Source: Salinibacterium hongtaonis (lineage in GTDB: Bacteria; Actinomycetota; Actinomycetes; Actinomycetales; Microbacteriaceae). From it: 64,000 nucleotides of DNA. Shown here piece after piece: positions 55,774 to 64,000 of the stretch. A program made the translations under genes and the position numbers. Position 1 is the stretch's first letter, and the number at the start of each line of letters is the position of its first letter. Under the pieces are notes generated by a model. It was not told where the DNA came from, did no database searches, and worked only from the letters and a program-made list of their open reading frames with translations. Where the stretch lies: assembly GCF_003065485.1 (NCBI RefSeq), contig NZ_CP026951.1, forward strand, positions 1,612,001 to 1,676,000, in the 5' to 3' direction.

Positions 55774-55807
55774 AGAAGGCCCCGTCACCGAAGTGACGGG
55801 GCCTTCT
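55774..55807. terminator. Terminator downstream of clpP2
   Basis: AGAAGGCCCCGTCAC (55774-55788) and GTGACGGGGCCTTCT (55793-55807) make a perfect 15-base stem with a CGAA (minus strand TTCG) tetraloop, 24 bases after the clpP2 stop. Confidence 0.85.
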
Positions 55808-55831
55808 GAACGCCGCTGGGGCGAACTTGTT

Positions 55832-56503
55832 CTACTTGACGATTGCCGCCGGCAGGTTCTTGCGCGAGGTCAGAACCTGGTCAACGAGTCCATACTCAAG
55901 GGCCTCGTGGCCGCTGAGAATGTTGTCGCGATCGATGTCCTTGTTGACCTGCTCGACCGTGCGGTTGGAGTGCTTCGCAATCGTCTCCTCAAGCCAGCCG
56001 CGCATCCGCAGAATCTCACGGGCCTGAATCTCGATGTCCGAGGCCTGTCCGCGACCCGAGTCACCGGCAGAGGGCTGGTGAATGAGCACGCGAGCGTTGG
56101 GCAACGCAAGCCGCTTGCCCGGAGTACCCGCCGCCAGAATTACGGCTGCAGCAGATGCTGCCTGGCCGAGAACCACGGTCTGGATCTGCGGGCGAACGTA
56201 CTGCATCGTGTCGTAGATCGCCGTCATCGCGGTGAACGAGCCACCCGGTGAGTTGATGTACATGACAATGTCACGGTCGGGGTCCTGGCTCTCGAGAACG
56301 AGAAGCTGCGCCATGATGTCATCCGCAGAAGCGTCGTCGATCTGCACGCCGAGAAAGATGATGCGGTCCTCGAAAAGCTTGGCGTAGGGGTCCTGACGCT
56401 TATAGCCATACGCCGTGCGCTCTTCGAAGGTGGGAAGGATGTAGCGAGACTCTGCTGGGCGAGCAACGCCCCCGGCCTGGTGTCCGAAGTTAGTGAATTC
56501 CAT
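55832..56503 (-). CDS. clpP2: ATP-dependent Clp protease proteolytic subunit ClpP2
   Basis: A 223-residue serine peptidase from ATG 56503, 13 bases after the clpP1 stop; the longer frame overlapping clpP1 was rejected. The catalytic serine is in VLGQAASAAAVILAAG near residue 110 and the histidine in RVLIHQPSAGDSGRG near 135. The N-terminus, with ESRYILPTFEERTAYGYKRQ, is the ClpP2 type. Actinobacterial ClpP1 and ClpP2 assemble into one mixed tetradecamer that works with ClpX or ClpC. Confidence 0.95.
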   Translation of the reverse strand: MEFTNFGHQAGGVARPAESRYILPTFEERTAYGYKRQDPYAKLFEDRIIFLGVQIDDASADDIMAQLLVLESQDPDRDIVMYINSPGGSFTAMTAIYDTMQYVRPQIQTVVLGQAASAAAVILAAGTPGKRLALPNARVLIHQPSAGDSGRGQASDIEIQAREILRMRGWLEETIAKHSNRTVEQVNKDIDRDNILSGHEALEYGLVDQVLTSRKNLPAAIVK

Positions 56504-56516
56504 GATCTTCCTCGCC

Positions 56517-57128
56517 CTAGTCCTTGGCTTCTGCTTCTGAGGCCGCAACATCGGTTCCGCCGCCACCGGCGACGTCCGATGCGAACTCACGCAGGTGATC
56601 CACGAAGCCGTACTCGAGAGCCTCCTGCGCGGTGAACCAGTTGTCGCGGTCGCCGTCTTTGATGACCTGCTCAATGGACTTGCCGGTCTGCTCCGCGGTG
56701 AGTTCCGCCATCCGGCGCTTCATGTCAAGGATGACCTTGGCCTGAGTCTGGATGTCGGCCGCAGTACCACCGAATCCACCGGAGGGCTGGTGCAGCAGCA
56801 CGCGGGCGTTCGGCGTGATGTAGCGCTTGCCCTTGGTGCCGGATGAGAGCAGGAACTGCCCCATTGAGGCGGCGAGTCCGATGCCCACAGTGACGATGTC
56901 ATTGGGCACGAACTTCATGGTGTCGTAGATCGCCATGCCAGCGGTGATCGAGCCACCGGGCGAATTGATGTACAGGTAGATGTCACGCTTCGGATCTTCT
57001 GCGGCGAGGAGAAGGATCTTCGCGCAAATCTCGTTGGCGTTGTCGTCGCGCACCTCTGAGCCAAGCCAGATGATGCGGTCCTTGAGGAGTTGGTCGAAAA
57101 CACTGCTGACCAATGCCGGTTGGGCCAT
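56517..57128 (-). CDS. clpP1: ATP-dependent Clp protease proteolytic subunit ClpP1
   Basis: A 203-residue peptidase. Catalytic serine in [16 protein letters not shown] near residue 93, histidine in [13 protein letters not shown] near 119, and the handle region [19 protein letters not shown] near 145. The C-terminal ~20 residues are Gly/Ala/Asp-rich. Followed by clpP2 in the same transcript. A Cys/Met PLP enzyme gene separates it from tig. Confidence 0.95.
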   Translation of the reverse strand: MAQPALVSSVFDQLLKDRIIWLGSEVRDDNANEICAKILLLAAEDPKRDIYLYINSPGGSITAGMAIYDTMKFVPNDIVTVGIGLAASMGQFLLSSGTKGKRYITPNARVLLHQPSGGFGGTAADIQTQAKVILDMKRRMAELTAEQTGKSIEQVIKDGDRDNWFTAQEALEYGFVDHLREFASDVAGGGGTDVAASEAEAKD

Positions 57129-57221
57129 TGCCTACGCTCCGTTTCAGTTATCGCGTATGTCGAATCTATCGGAGCCAACGCCCGCTGCGGCCTGCGTTCG
57201 CTGTAGGCAAAGAACCCAGCG

Positions 57222-58418
57222 TCAGAAGGTGGCGTCGAGAGCGGCCCGCAGATCCGCGAGAAGGTCGTCGACATCCTCCAGCCCGACAGAGAGACGCAGG
57301 TGACCCCACGTGCGGAATTCCTCCGGATAGAAGGCCACGCGCTCCCCCGCCGTTCCGACGTGCACGATGAGCGATTCGTCGTGTCCGAGAGAGACGGCCG
57401 AGGTGATGACGCGAAGGTTGGCCACGAACCGGTTCTGGGTGTCAGGGTCTCCCTTGACGGCGAAGGCCATCATCGCCCCGTAGCCCGAGAGAACCCGAGA
57501 CGCCAGCTCATGTTGAGGATGCGACGCGAGACCCGGGTAGGCGACGTACGCCACGCGACCGTCGGAGGCCAAGAACTCGGCGACCTTCTGGGCGGATGCC
57601 ACATGCTGCCGCAGCCTCAACGGCAGAGTCACCGACCCTCGAGTAATAAGCCACGCGTTGAACGGGCTGATAACGCCACCGACATCGACCATGGCGTCTG
57701 CCTTGATCCGCCCGATGAGCTCCGATGACCCCGCGACAGACCCTCCCATCGCATCGCCGTGGCCGTTGATGTATTTGGTGAGCGAGTGGATCACAAAGTC
57801 GGCACCGTCGAGGATGGGCCGCGCTAACGGCGGCGGCGTGAAGGTCGAGTCGACGCTGAGCAGGGCACCGGCCGCATGGGCGATCTCGGCGAGAGCTGCG
57901 ACATCCGCCACCCTCGTCGTAGGGTTGGCCACTGTCTCCACATGGATGAGCTTGGTGTTGGGTTTGATCGCCGCTCGCACCGCATCCAGATCGCTCGTAT
58001 CAACGAACGTGGCCTCGATTCCGTAGCGCTCGGGCAGGAGCTCAGAAAAGAGCCGAAAACTGGCCTCGTAGGTCTGATCGGCGACGATCGCGTGATCACC
58101 GGAGTGCAGGGTGGTGAAAAACACCGCGTGGAGCGCGGCAACTCCGCTGGCAAGCACGACGGCATCCTCGGCGCCATCGAGCAGGGCGAGCTTCTGCTGC
58201 AGGAGCTTCTGATTCACCGCACCATTGCGGGTGTACAGCGTCGCCTCCGACGATGACCAGCTCAGAGAACTGGGGTCCTCTGGCAGGGCGTACGAGTTGG
58301 CCAAGACTAGGGGCGTGCGCACAGCTCCCGTTGCCTCGTCCACCCGGTTTCCCGCATGCACCGCCTGCGACAGCTGGCCGAGGGTTGCGGGGTTCTTCTT
58401 GTCGGGGCGCTGGTTCAT
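57222..58418 (-). CDS. Cys/Met metabolism PLP-dependent enzyme (cystathionine gamma-synthase/lyase type)
   Basis: A 398-residue enzyme of the trans-sulfuration family. It has LYTRNGAVNQKLLQQKLALLDG near residue 61, where family members read YxRxGNPT, ASGVAALHAVFFTT near 90, HVETVANPTTRVADV near 153, and the PLP lysine in HSLTKYINGHGDAMGG near 203. The substrate cannot be told by eye among cystathionine gamma-synthase, cystathionine gamma-lyase or O-acetylhomoserine sulfhydrylase. It sits between tig and clpP1, in the same direction. Confidence 0.88.
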   Translation of the reverse strand: MNQRPDKKNPATLGQLSQAVHAGNRVDEATGAVRTPLVLANSYALPEDPSSLSWSSSEATLYTRNGAVNQKLLQQKLALLDGAEDAVVLASGVAALHAVFFTTLHSGDHAIVADQTYEASFRLFSELLPERYGIEATFVDTSDLDAVRAAIKPNTKLIHVETVANPTTRVADVAALAEIAHAAGALLSVDSTFTPPPLARPILDGADFVIHSLTKYINGHGDAMGGSVAGSSELIGRIKADAMVDVGGVISPFNAWLITRGSVTLPLRLRQHVASAQKVAEFLASDGRVAYVAYPGLASHPQHELASRVLSGYGAMMAFAVKGDPDTQNRFVANLRVITSAVSLGHDESLIVHVGTAGERVAFYPEEFRTWGHLRLSVGLEDVDDLLADLRAALDATF

Positions 58419-58472
58419 GGCATCAATCTAGCGGGGGGCGCTCCCATCCCCCGCGCCCGTGTCGGTGCATGA

Positions 58473-58507
58473 CGAAGGCCCGCACGGATCATCCGTGCGG
58501 GCCTTCG
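58473..58507. terminator. Terminator downstream of tig
   Basis: CGAAGGCCCGCACGGAT (58473-58489) pairs with ATCCGTGCGGGCCTTCG (58491-58507), a nearly perfect 17-base stem between the tig stop and the PLP-enzyme gene. It lies 16 bases beyond the tig stop on the minus strand. Confidence 0.85.
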
Positions 58508-58522
58508 TTGTAGCGCTAACGA

Positions 58523-59899
58523 CTATGCGTGGTCGTGACCGAAGTGCTCGTCGCCCGCCTGGCGCCCGTGGCTGTCCGAGCCACCGGCCGGCATCTCGGC
58601 GAAGTCGGCATCACCATCGTTGTTGACACCGGCGGTGAAGGCCGACAGGTCGACCTCCGCACCGTTGGAGTCGACAACCTTGGCCTTGGAGAGAACGGAG
58701 GCGAGTGCCTTGCCGCGAGCAACCTCGCCGACCATTCCGGGGATCTGACCGTTCTGGTCGAGGATCTGGATGAACTCGCCCGGCTCCATGTTGTACTGAG
58801 CGGCACCCTGGATGAGGTACTGCGTGAGCTCGTTCTGGCCGACCTTGATCTCCTCGGCCTCGACGACTGCATCAAGAAGAATCTGGGTGCGGAACGTCTT
58901 CTCGCTCGACTCGGTGACCTCGGCGCGGTGCTCGTCGTCTTCGAGGCGGTTCTCGTTCTCAAGGTGACGGTTCACCTCATCCTCGACGAGCTTGGCGGGG
59001 ACGGGGATCTCGACAGTCTCGAGGAGCTTCTCCACGATCTGGTCGCGAGCCTGCGTGCCCTGGCCGAAGACCTTGGACTTGCCCAGCTGCTCACGCAGGT
59101 CGGCCTTGAGCTCGTCAATCGTGTCGAACTGGCTGGCGATCTGAGCGAAGTCGTCGTCTGCGGTGGGGAGCTCGCGCTCCTTGACGGCGTTGACGGTGAC
59201 CGAAATCTGGGCGTTCTCGCCGGCATTGTCGCCGCCGAGAAGGGGAGCCTCGAACGTGGTGCTCTCGCCGGCGGTGAGCGAGTCAAGCGCCTCGTCGATG
59301 CCGTCAATGAGCTCGCCGGAGCCGATCTCGTAGGAGATGCCCTTGGCCGTGTCAACCTCGTTGCCGCCGATGGTGGCGACCAGGTCGATCTGGGCGAAGT
59401 CGCCCGTCTTGGCGGGGCGGTCAACGGTTACGAGGGTGCCGAAGCGTGCGAGCAGGTTGTTCAGCTCGGTCTCGACCTCCTCGTCGGTGACCTCAACGGC
59501 GTCAACCGTGAGCTCAAGACCGTCGAGCTTGGGCAGTTCGAACTCGGGGCGCACGTCGACCTCAACCGTGATCTCCAGGTCGCCGGAGAAGTCCTTGAGC
59601 TCAGGAAGGCCCGTGACGTCGGCCTCGGGGCGACCAAGCGGACGGATGCCCTCGGCATCTGCAGCCTGACGGTAGAAGCTGTCGATTGCTTCACCAACGG
59701 CGTGGTTGAGCACCTCGGCACGGCCGACACGCTGGTCGATGATCGCCGGCGGAACCTTGCCCTTGCGGAAGCCGGGAATGTTGACCTGCTCCGCAATGTG
59801 CTTGTAGGCGTGGTCAATGCTGGGCTTGAGGTCTTCGGGGCTGATCGAGATGACGAGCTTGACGCGCGTCGGGTTCAGCTTCTCCACCGTGGTCTTCAC
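58523..59899 (-). CDS. tig: Trigger factor
   Basis: A 458-residue ribosome-associated chaperone from GTG 59899, with AGGAG ten bases upstream; a longer frame running into the tRNA was rejected. The ribosome-binding domain has [20 protein letters not shown] near residue 37. The FKBP-like peptidyl-prolyl isomerase domain has [18 protein letters not shown] near 159. The helical C-terminal domain ends about residue 430, followed by an acidic His/Gly tail typical of actinobacteria. Terminated at 58473-58507. Confidence 0.95.
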   Translation of the reverse strand: MKTTVEKLNPTRVKLVISISPEDLKPSIDHAYKHIAEQVNIPGFRKGKVPPAIIDQRVGRAEVLNHAVGEAIDSFYRQAADAEGIRPLGRPEADVTGLPELKDFSGDLEITVEVDVRPEFELPKLDGLELTVDAVEVTDEEVETELNNLLARFGTLVTVDRPAKTGDFAQIDLVATIGGNEVDTAKGISYEIGSGELIDGIDEALDSLTAGESTTFEAPLLGGDNAGENAQISVTVNAVKERELPTADDDFAQIASQFDTIDELKADLREQLGKSKVFGQGTQARDQIVEKLLETVEIPVPAKLVEDEVNRHLENENRLEDDEHRAEVTESSEKTFRTQILLDAVVEAEEIKVGQNELTQYLIQGAAQYNMEPGEFIQILDQNGQIPGMVGEVARGKALASVLSKAKVVDSNGAEVDLSAFTAGVNNDGDADFAEMPAGGSDSHGRQAGDEHFGHDHA

Positions 59900-59951
59900 G
59901 TTGCTGCTTTCTCCTGAGTTTTCATATTTCGACGTCTGTACTGCTGCTGTG

Positions 59952-60025
59952 TCGGGGCGACAGGATTCGAACCTGCGGCCTCTCGGTCCCAAACCGAGCG
60001 CTCTACCAAGCTGAGCTACGCCCCG
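59952..60025 (-). tRNA. tRNA-Pro (TGG)
   Basis: A 74-base cloverleaf on the minus strand: acceptor CGGGGCG / CGCCCCG with discriminator A, anticodon stem CTCGG / CCGAG with loop TTTGGGA (anticodon TGG), and T arm GCAGG-TTCGAAT-CCTGT. CCA not encoded. Its 3' end is 53 bases from the tig start. Confidence 0.95.
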
Positions 60026-60254
60026 ATTGCCTACAACCCTCCACCACAAATCCATGGAATGAGGGGGTTCGGCCACCTCTGACGAGGGCGCAAACGCCAC
60101 CGCATAAAAAAGGCCTCGGCAAGTCTAGCTGAGTTGCCCCGAAACCTCGCACCGCATCGGTGCCATTCGCGCAACAGCTGCCGGATGCGTTAAAACCATG
60201 CTCCGCGATGTAATAGGATTGCTGAGCACTCACGGCCTCCGGGTCGCGAACTGC

Positions 60255-60325
60255 GGGGATGTAGCTTAATGGTAAAGCCTCAGTCTTCCAAACTGATTAC
60301 GCGGGTTCGATTCCCGTCATCCCCT
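60255..60325 (+). tRNA. tRNA-Gly (TCC)
   Basis: A 71-base cloverleaf: acceptor GGGGATG / CATCCCC with discriminator T, D loop AATGGTA, anticodon stem TCAGT / ACTGA with loop CTTCCAA (anticodon TCC), and T arm CGGGT-TCGATTC-CCG. The next three bases, CCA, are encoded (60326-60328). Confidence 0.93.
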
Positions 60326-60547
60326 CCATATGTGGGATCTGACTCCCTATTTCTTCTGATGCTTCTGCGTGTCATTGATGGCACGCTGATTCGACCGCCA
60401 ATGCGCGAATCTGCTGCCCCCCGTCTGTGGGCCAAAACGTACCCCGTAGGCCATTGCCATGTCCCCCATAGAGGGGGCTAACATCAAGCAACCCCACCCG
60501 TGTATGCCCGAGCCCCCTCGGACAGCCTGCCCAACAGGAGTCACCCG

Positions 60548-60736
60548 ATGTCTTCTACCGCAACTGTTACCAGCCCCGCTACGACCGGTGCCCCCGCTGG
60601 GTGGTATCACGACCCACTGGGCCTCCCCCAGGTGCGGTGGTGGAACGGCATGATGTGGACGAATGAGGTGCAGCCCCCTCGGCCAGAGATTCAGGTCTCG
60701 GCGGCCTATCGGACGCCGCTTGCCGGCCGCCCGTAG
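60548..60736 (+). CDS. DUF2510 mini-protein
   Basis: A 62-residue protein from ATG 60548, with AGGAG seven bases upstream. Its centre, APAGWYHDPLGLPQVRWWNG then MWTNEV, is the DUF2510 motif: a short Trp-rich module usually at the N-terminus of actinobacterial membrane proteins. Here it stands alone without a membrane segment, which is unusual. It lies between tRNA-Gly and the zinc-ribbon membrane protein and may be related to that gene. Confidence 0.75.
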   Translation: MSSTATVTSPATTGAPAGWYHDPLGLPQVRWWNGMMWTNEVQPPRPEIQVSAAYRTPLAGRP

Positions 60737-60880
60737 GGTTTCGGAAAAGAATCGCACTCCTCCTCCCCACTGCTCCTCCCCAACGGGCGACACGCGCACC
60801 AACCCCCCTTTAACCACTCTCATCCCCTAACCGCGCAGCACCTCGATAGTGTCGAGGCAACTATGCGGAAGGCACAGCGA

Positions 60881-63800
60881 TGAGAGTGGAAAACGGCAGC
60901 GGTTGGCTCGGCGATGTTCGGGCTGAATGGCCCAGGAGTATCTCCGATCTCACCGACACCACGCGGTGCCCAGCGTGCTTCACTCCGTTGCGCAGCGCTG
61001 TGTGCTCGCGGTGCGGGCTCGATCTCAGCGGCGCTCACGCACGTGAGCTCGCCGATCTGTCGGGCCTGATTGCACGCCAACTCAACGACCGCGCGGGCCT
61101 TATCGGCCACATGGCCGAGGCTGCACAAAAGGCGGCCGTGCCAGCCCAGGCCGTGCCAGCCCACACCGTTCCCGCCCAGTCCGCGCCAGCCCAGGCCGCG
61201 CCAGCCCAGGCCGCGCCGATCACCGCCCCCTCCGCCCCCGTCGCTTCCCCACCTGCTGCCGCCGCACCCGTCAGGCCAGGCGCGACACCGCGGCGCTCCG
61301 GCGTGCAGATCGCCCTCCTCATCACCGGAATCTCGCTGCTTTCCGTCTTCGCCATTTTCTTTCTGATTTATGCGTTCATCAACTACGGGCTCGTCTGGCG
61401 GTCAACCATCATCGCCGTCGTCACGGTGGCGGCCTTCGTCGCGGCATCGATGCTTCGCAAGCGACGACTGACGGCGAGCGCTGAGGCGATTGCGGTTTTC
61501 GCCCTTCTCCTCGTATACCTCGATGCCTTCGCGATTCGAGCAAATTCGCTCGGAGGCGCGGATCGGATCGATGGGCGCGCGTACTGGGGACTCGTGCTGG
61601 TTGGCAGCGCCATCGCCTTCATCCTGTGGCACAGGGTGGCCGGTGTGCGAGCGGCGAGCATCGTGGGGTACTCGCTCTTTGCCCCGGGGGTTGGAGTGTT
61701 GGTCTCGGCCTTGAGCAGGTCAGGCGACAGCTACAGCTCCTCCTCGACAACCGCATTCATCATCAGCATCGCGGTTGCCCTGGGTTCGCTCATCCAGATG
61801 GCCGCACTTGCCGTGCCAGAAAAGCCCGGTCGAAGCGCCAGCCTCCTCCCTGAGCGGGTGATCGCTGGCGCGACTGGTCTCATCGCGCTTCTTCTCGCAG
61901 CACTCTTCGGACTCACACTGCCCGCATCCCAGATTCCGGCTCCCGTCCCGCTCGCCATCTGCGCGGGAACAGCACTGCTTATTGCCGTCGCGCACAGCGC
62001 CGCACTGAGGGCCCGCCCCAGTTCGCACTTCGACCGAGTGTCGTCCATAGTGTTCGCGGGCGCTTCAGGAGCGGCCCTCGCGGTGGGAGCCGCTACCTCA
62101 ACCATCTCGGATCGCAGTGACGAGTCCATCACATTCATCGCCCCGGCCCTCGCCTTCGGGGTGACAGTCGTGCTGCTCCTCATCCGCAATGCCGTCACCG
62201 CGCAGCGGGCCCAGGCAAACGCGGCAGTCTTCGCGGCGGCCGGCGTGTCCGCCCTTGCCATACTCCCCGCAGCATTCATCGCAGTGGGCCACTGGGTCAC
62301 ATTCCTGGGCGACGCAGTAGACCTTGACCCGGTCTCATCGGGCGCCGCCGCGCGTATGCCCTTCGCCCTCGTACTGTATTCGGTCGCTGCGCTCACCCTC
62401 GCCGTCGCTACGACGGCACTCTGCCTGCGCCTGGTCGGCAGGTTCCGGTCGGCGTTGCCGTGGCTCCTACCCTCAGGCGTGGCGGTGCTGTTAGTCGCCC
62501 TAACACTGCTCCCCTCGGTCTGGTTCGTGCTCACCGCCAGCACCGCCCTCGGCACGGTCGGTCTTGTCGTCCTCCGTCGGATGCCTCGTAGCTACTCCGC
62601 GGCAGCACGAACAGCGGCGCTCGGCGGCTTTGCCACCACGTGGCTTGCCGGGTGGCTTGCCGACGACACCTGGCTCCCGGCGACGATCGTGACGGTGGCC
62701 GCGCTCGTCGTCGCTCGAATCATCGTGTGCTCCGCTGCGTGGGCTCGCGCGCTTGTCACAGGCGGAGCTGTGTCCCTCAGCCTCATCGGCATCGCCTACG
62801 GCGGATGGCTTCTCGCCCCTGCTGGTTCGGGCAACGCTGCACTCACGTCCGCCGCGGCGGTGGCCATTCTGGCCGGAGCGCTCAGCGCCGTAGCCGCGCT
62901 GGACCTGGGCTGGATCACCACGCTAGAACGACGTCTCGTGTGGTGGGTCACCTTCGCTGCCCTCCTCGCGTCGGCCATAGTGTGGGCCATCTATCCGGCA
63001 GAGAATGCGCCCCCCTCCATCTCGCTGTTGGTCTTTGCCGGTGCATCTGTGACCGCTGCCGCCACAGCGCTCTGGAGCATCGCCTCTCCCCTGGTCGAAC
63101 GGTTCTGCGCAGCTTTGCTCATCGCACCCGCCTTCGCAGTGGCGCTGAACGCAGCGGCGCATCTGGCTGTTCCCGGCGGGCTGCCTGCTGGGCTGGACGC
63201 CGCCGTGGCTGCAGCGCTCATCGCTGCGCTTGCCCTGGTGTGGACTGCAGCACCCCGGCGTGGCGTGGATATCGGCGTCGCCCTAACAGCTCTGCTGGCG
63301 CTCACCGTGGCAATCGGGTCGCCCAACCAAACGGGCTGGATTGTGCTGCTTGTCTGCGCCGTGACCGCGGCGATCGCTGCCAGCTCACGCGATGGTCTCG
63401 TCAGCTCTCGGGCGCCTCGACGCCACCTCGGATGGCTTGCGCTGTTCTTAGCGATAGCCGCGCTCTGGTGGGCACTGACCGACGCCGGAATCAGCGCCAT
63501 TGAACCGTTCGTCCTGCCCCCGGCCGCTTCTCTCATCGCCATCGCCGTTCTCATCCGGATCCGTCGGAACGCTTCGCTCTCAGCGGCGCAGCTTCTTTTC
63601 TGGGGGCTCGTGCTCGCGATCGTGCCGATCGGGCTCGCCTCCTCCGGCACCGACACGAGCGACCTGGTGCGGGCGGCTGTCGTTGTGCTCGTCTCCGCGA
63701 TACTGCTGGTTGTCGGATCAGCCGTGCTGAGTCGCTCGCAAAACTCAGCCCCGACTACGGCCGACGCCGCCCTTGGGCATACTGAGTTCTCCCGGCTCGC

Positions 63801-64000
63801 GGCGGCAGCAGTTGCTAGTGCCGGGCTTGTAGGCACCGCTCTCGTCACCCTTCTCCGCGCCGGAGAAGCGATCTCCTCGCCAGCAGGGGTGCTGGAGATG
63901 TGGCTTGCACCATCGGTCTGTGCGCTCATCCTGTGTGCCGCATTCGTGAGCCGCCGGGAGCAGCTCACCGCGGGCAAAGTGACCATCAGCGGTCCAAAGC
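60881..64000 (+). CDS. Large zinc-ribbon membrane protein (SCO7613-like), 3' end cut by the window
   Basis: The plus strand is open from ATG 60881 to the window end, 1040 codons. Residues 31-50 form a zinc ribbon (CPACFTPL then CSRCGLDL). A short helical part and a Pro/Ala/Gln repeat (PAQAV-like units, about residues 88-115) follow. The rest is almost wholly hydrophobic, with many predicted membrane helices from about residue 145 on. Actinobacterial proteins with this ribbon-linker-polytopic layout are annotated as SCO7613 C-terminal domain membrane proteins of unknown function. AAGG lies seven bases before the start. A seven-codon leader frame (60864-60884) overlaps the start as ATGA. Confidence 0.8.
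61133..61213 (+). repeat. In-frame 15-base tandem repeat
   Basis: Five consecutive 15-base units related to GTGCCAGCCCAGGCC encode PAQ(A/S)x-type pentapeptides. The last two units are identical; the earlier ones differ at a few bases. It makes a flexible linker between the zinc ribbon and the membrane part. Confidence 0.7.

Larger units (their letters stand above)
55491..55831. other. Intergenic region between clpP2 and the amidohydrolase cluster
   Basis: 341 bases. From right to left it holds the clpP2 terminator (55774-55807) and a control region with three copies of AACAAGT (55592, 55615 and 55730), one of them in ACTTGT-CA-ACAAGT (55723-55736). It also has an 11-base inverted pair, CGAAACATGAC at 55636 and GTCATGTTTCG at 55708. 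GAAACATGACGTTTC (55637-55651) is itself a palindrome. This looks like a multi-site operator for the cluster starting at 55490. Confidence 0.6.

Noticed and set aside
58529..59917. A 462-codon plus-strand open frame
   Set aside because: It is the antisense of tig. The Leu/Val/Gly-rich translation is a by-product of codon bias in the trigger factor gene.
61133..61213. Short regular repeats considered as a CRISPR array
   Set aside because: The units are contiguous 15-base repeats without spacers and keep a reading frame. No cas genes are present, and no other spaced repeats were found in the window.

Overview
The window is 64 kb of high-GC actinobacterial chromosome, most probably Microbacteriaceae. 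This rests on gene content and order: a rne / rplU-rpmA-obgE-proB-proA / nadD-rsfS block, a T-box-controlled ileS followed by folC, DUF4233 and ndk, valS, and a tig / clpP1-clpP2 / clpX locus. Start codons are often GTG or TTG, and genes commonly overlap as ATGA or GTGA. I cannot name the species.

Layout. (1) 1-6015 is an accessory island ending at a tRNA-Ala(GGC) gene. It holds, from the tRNA outward, an intact excisionase-like gene, the first ~62 codons of a tyrosine integrase, a frameshifted alpha/beta-hydrolase, a DUF4365 nuclease-like gene, a broken MobF relaxase start, and an 818-codon unrecognised gene that runs off the left edge. (2) 6016-27263 is core: tRNA-Ala, rsfS, nadD, proline synthesis, obgE, ribosomal proteins L27/L21, RNase E, a VKOR-family thiol oxidase, ndk, folC, and ileS behind a T-box leader. 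It ends with a DUF1648 membrane protein. (3) 27260-31737 has a GntR regulator with a palindrome in its promoter, a lipoprotein/PKD secreted pair, a MalY/PatB-like lyase, an enoyl-CoA hydratase and bioY. (4) 31875-37575 is a complete family-5 (dipeptide/oligopeptide type) ABC importer whose double-ATPase gene is frameshifted, plus a TetR regulator. (5) 37648-46461 carries valS, small proteins, a methyltransferase, an M3 peptidase, a BenE-type transporter that seems to start at ATT, and clpX. (6) 46617-48645 is a YcnI/CopC copper-type locus. (7) 48721-55490 is a second peptide-type ABC importer with a RidA protein and an amidohydrolase. (8) 55832-60325 has clpP2, clpP1, a Cys/Met PLP enzyme, tig, tRNA-Pro and tRNA-Gly. 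(9) 60548-64000 has a DUF2510 mini-protein and a large zinc-ribbon membrane protein cut by the right edge.

How it fits together. The core genes serve translation (two tRNA synthetases, L21/L27, Obg, RsfS, RNase E, trigger factor) and protein turnover (ClpXP1P2). Two independent peptide-type uptake systems, an M3 oligopeptidase and an amidohydrolase suggest a peptide- or amide-scavenging life style. In relatives such as Mycobacterium, tig-clpP1-clpP2-clpX are adjacent. Here clpP2 and clpX are about 9.4 kb apart, with the second importer and the copper genes between them.

The best place for something undescribed is the left-edge island. The unrecognised gene has a near-perfect Shine-Dalgarno and is intact as far as it can be seen, while the mobility genes around it have decayed. 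With the DUF4365 gene beside it, this looks like a retained cargo (possibly defence) system most of which lies outside the window.
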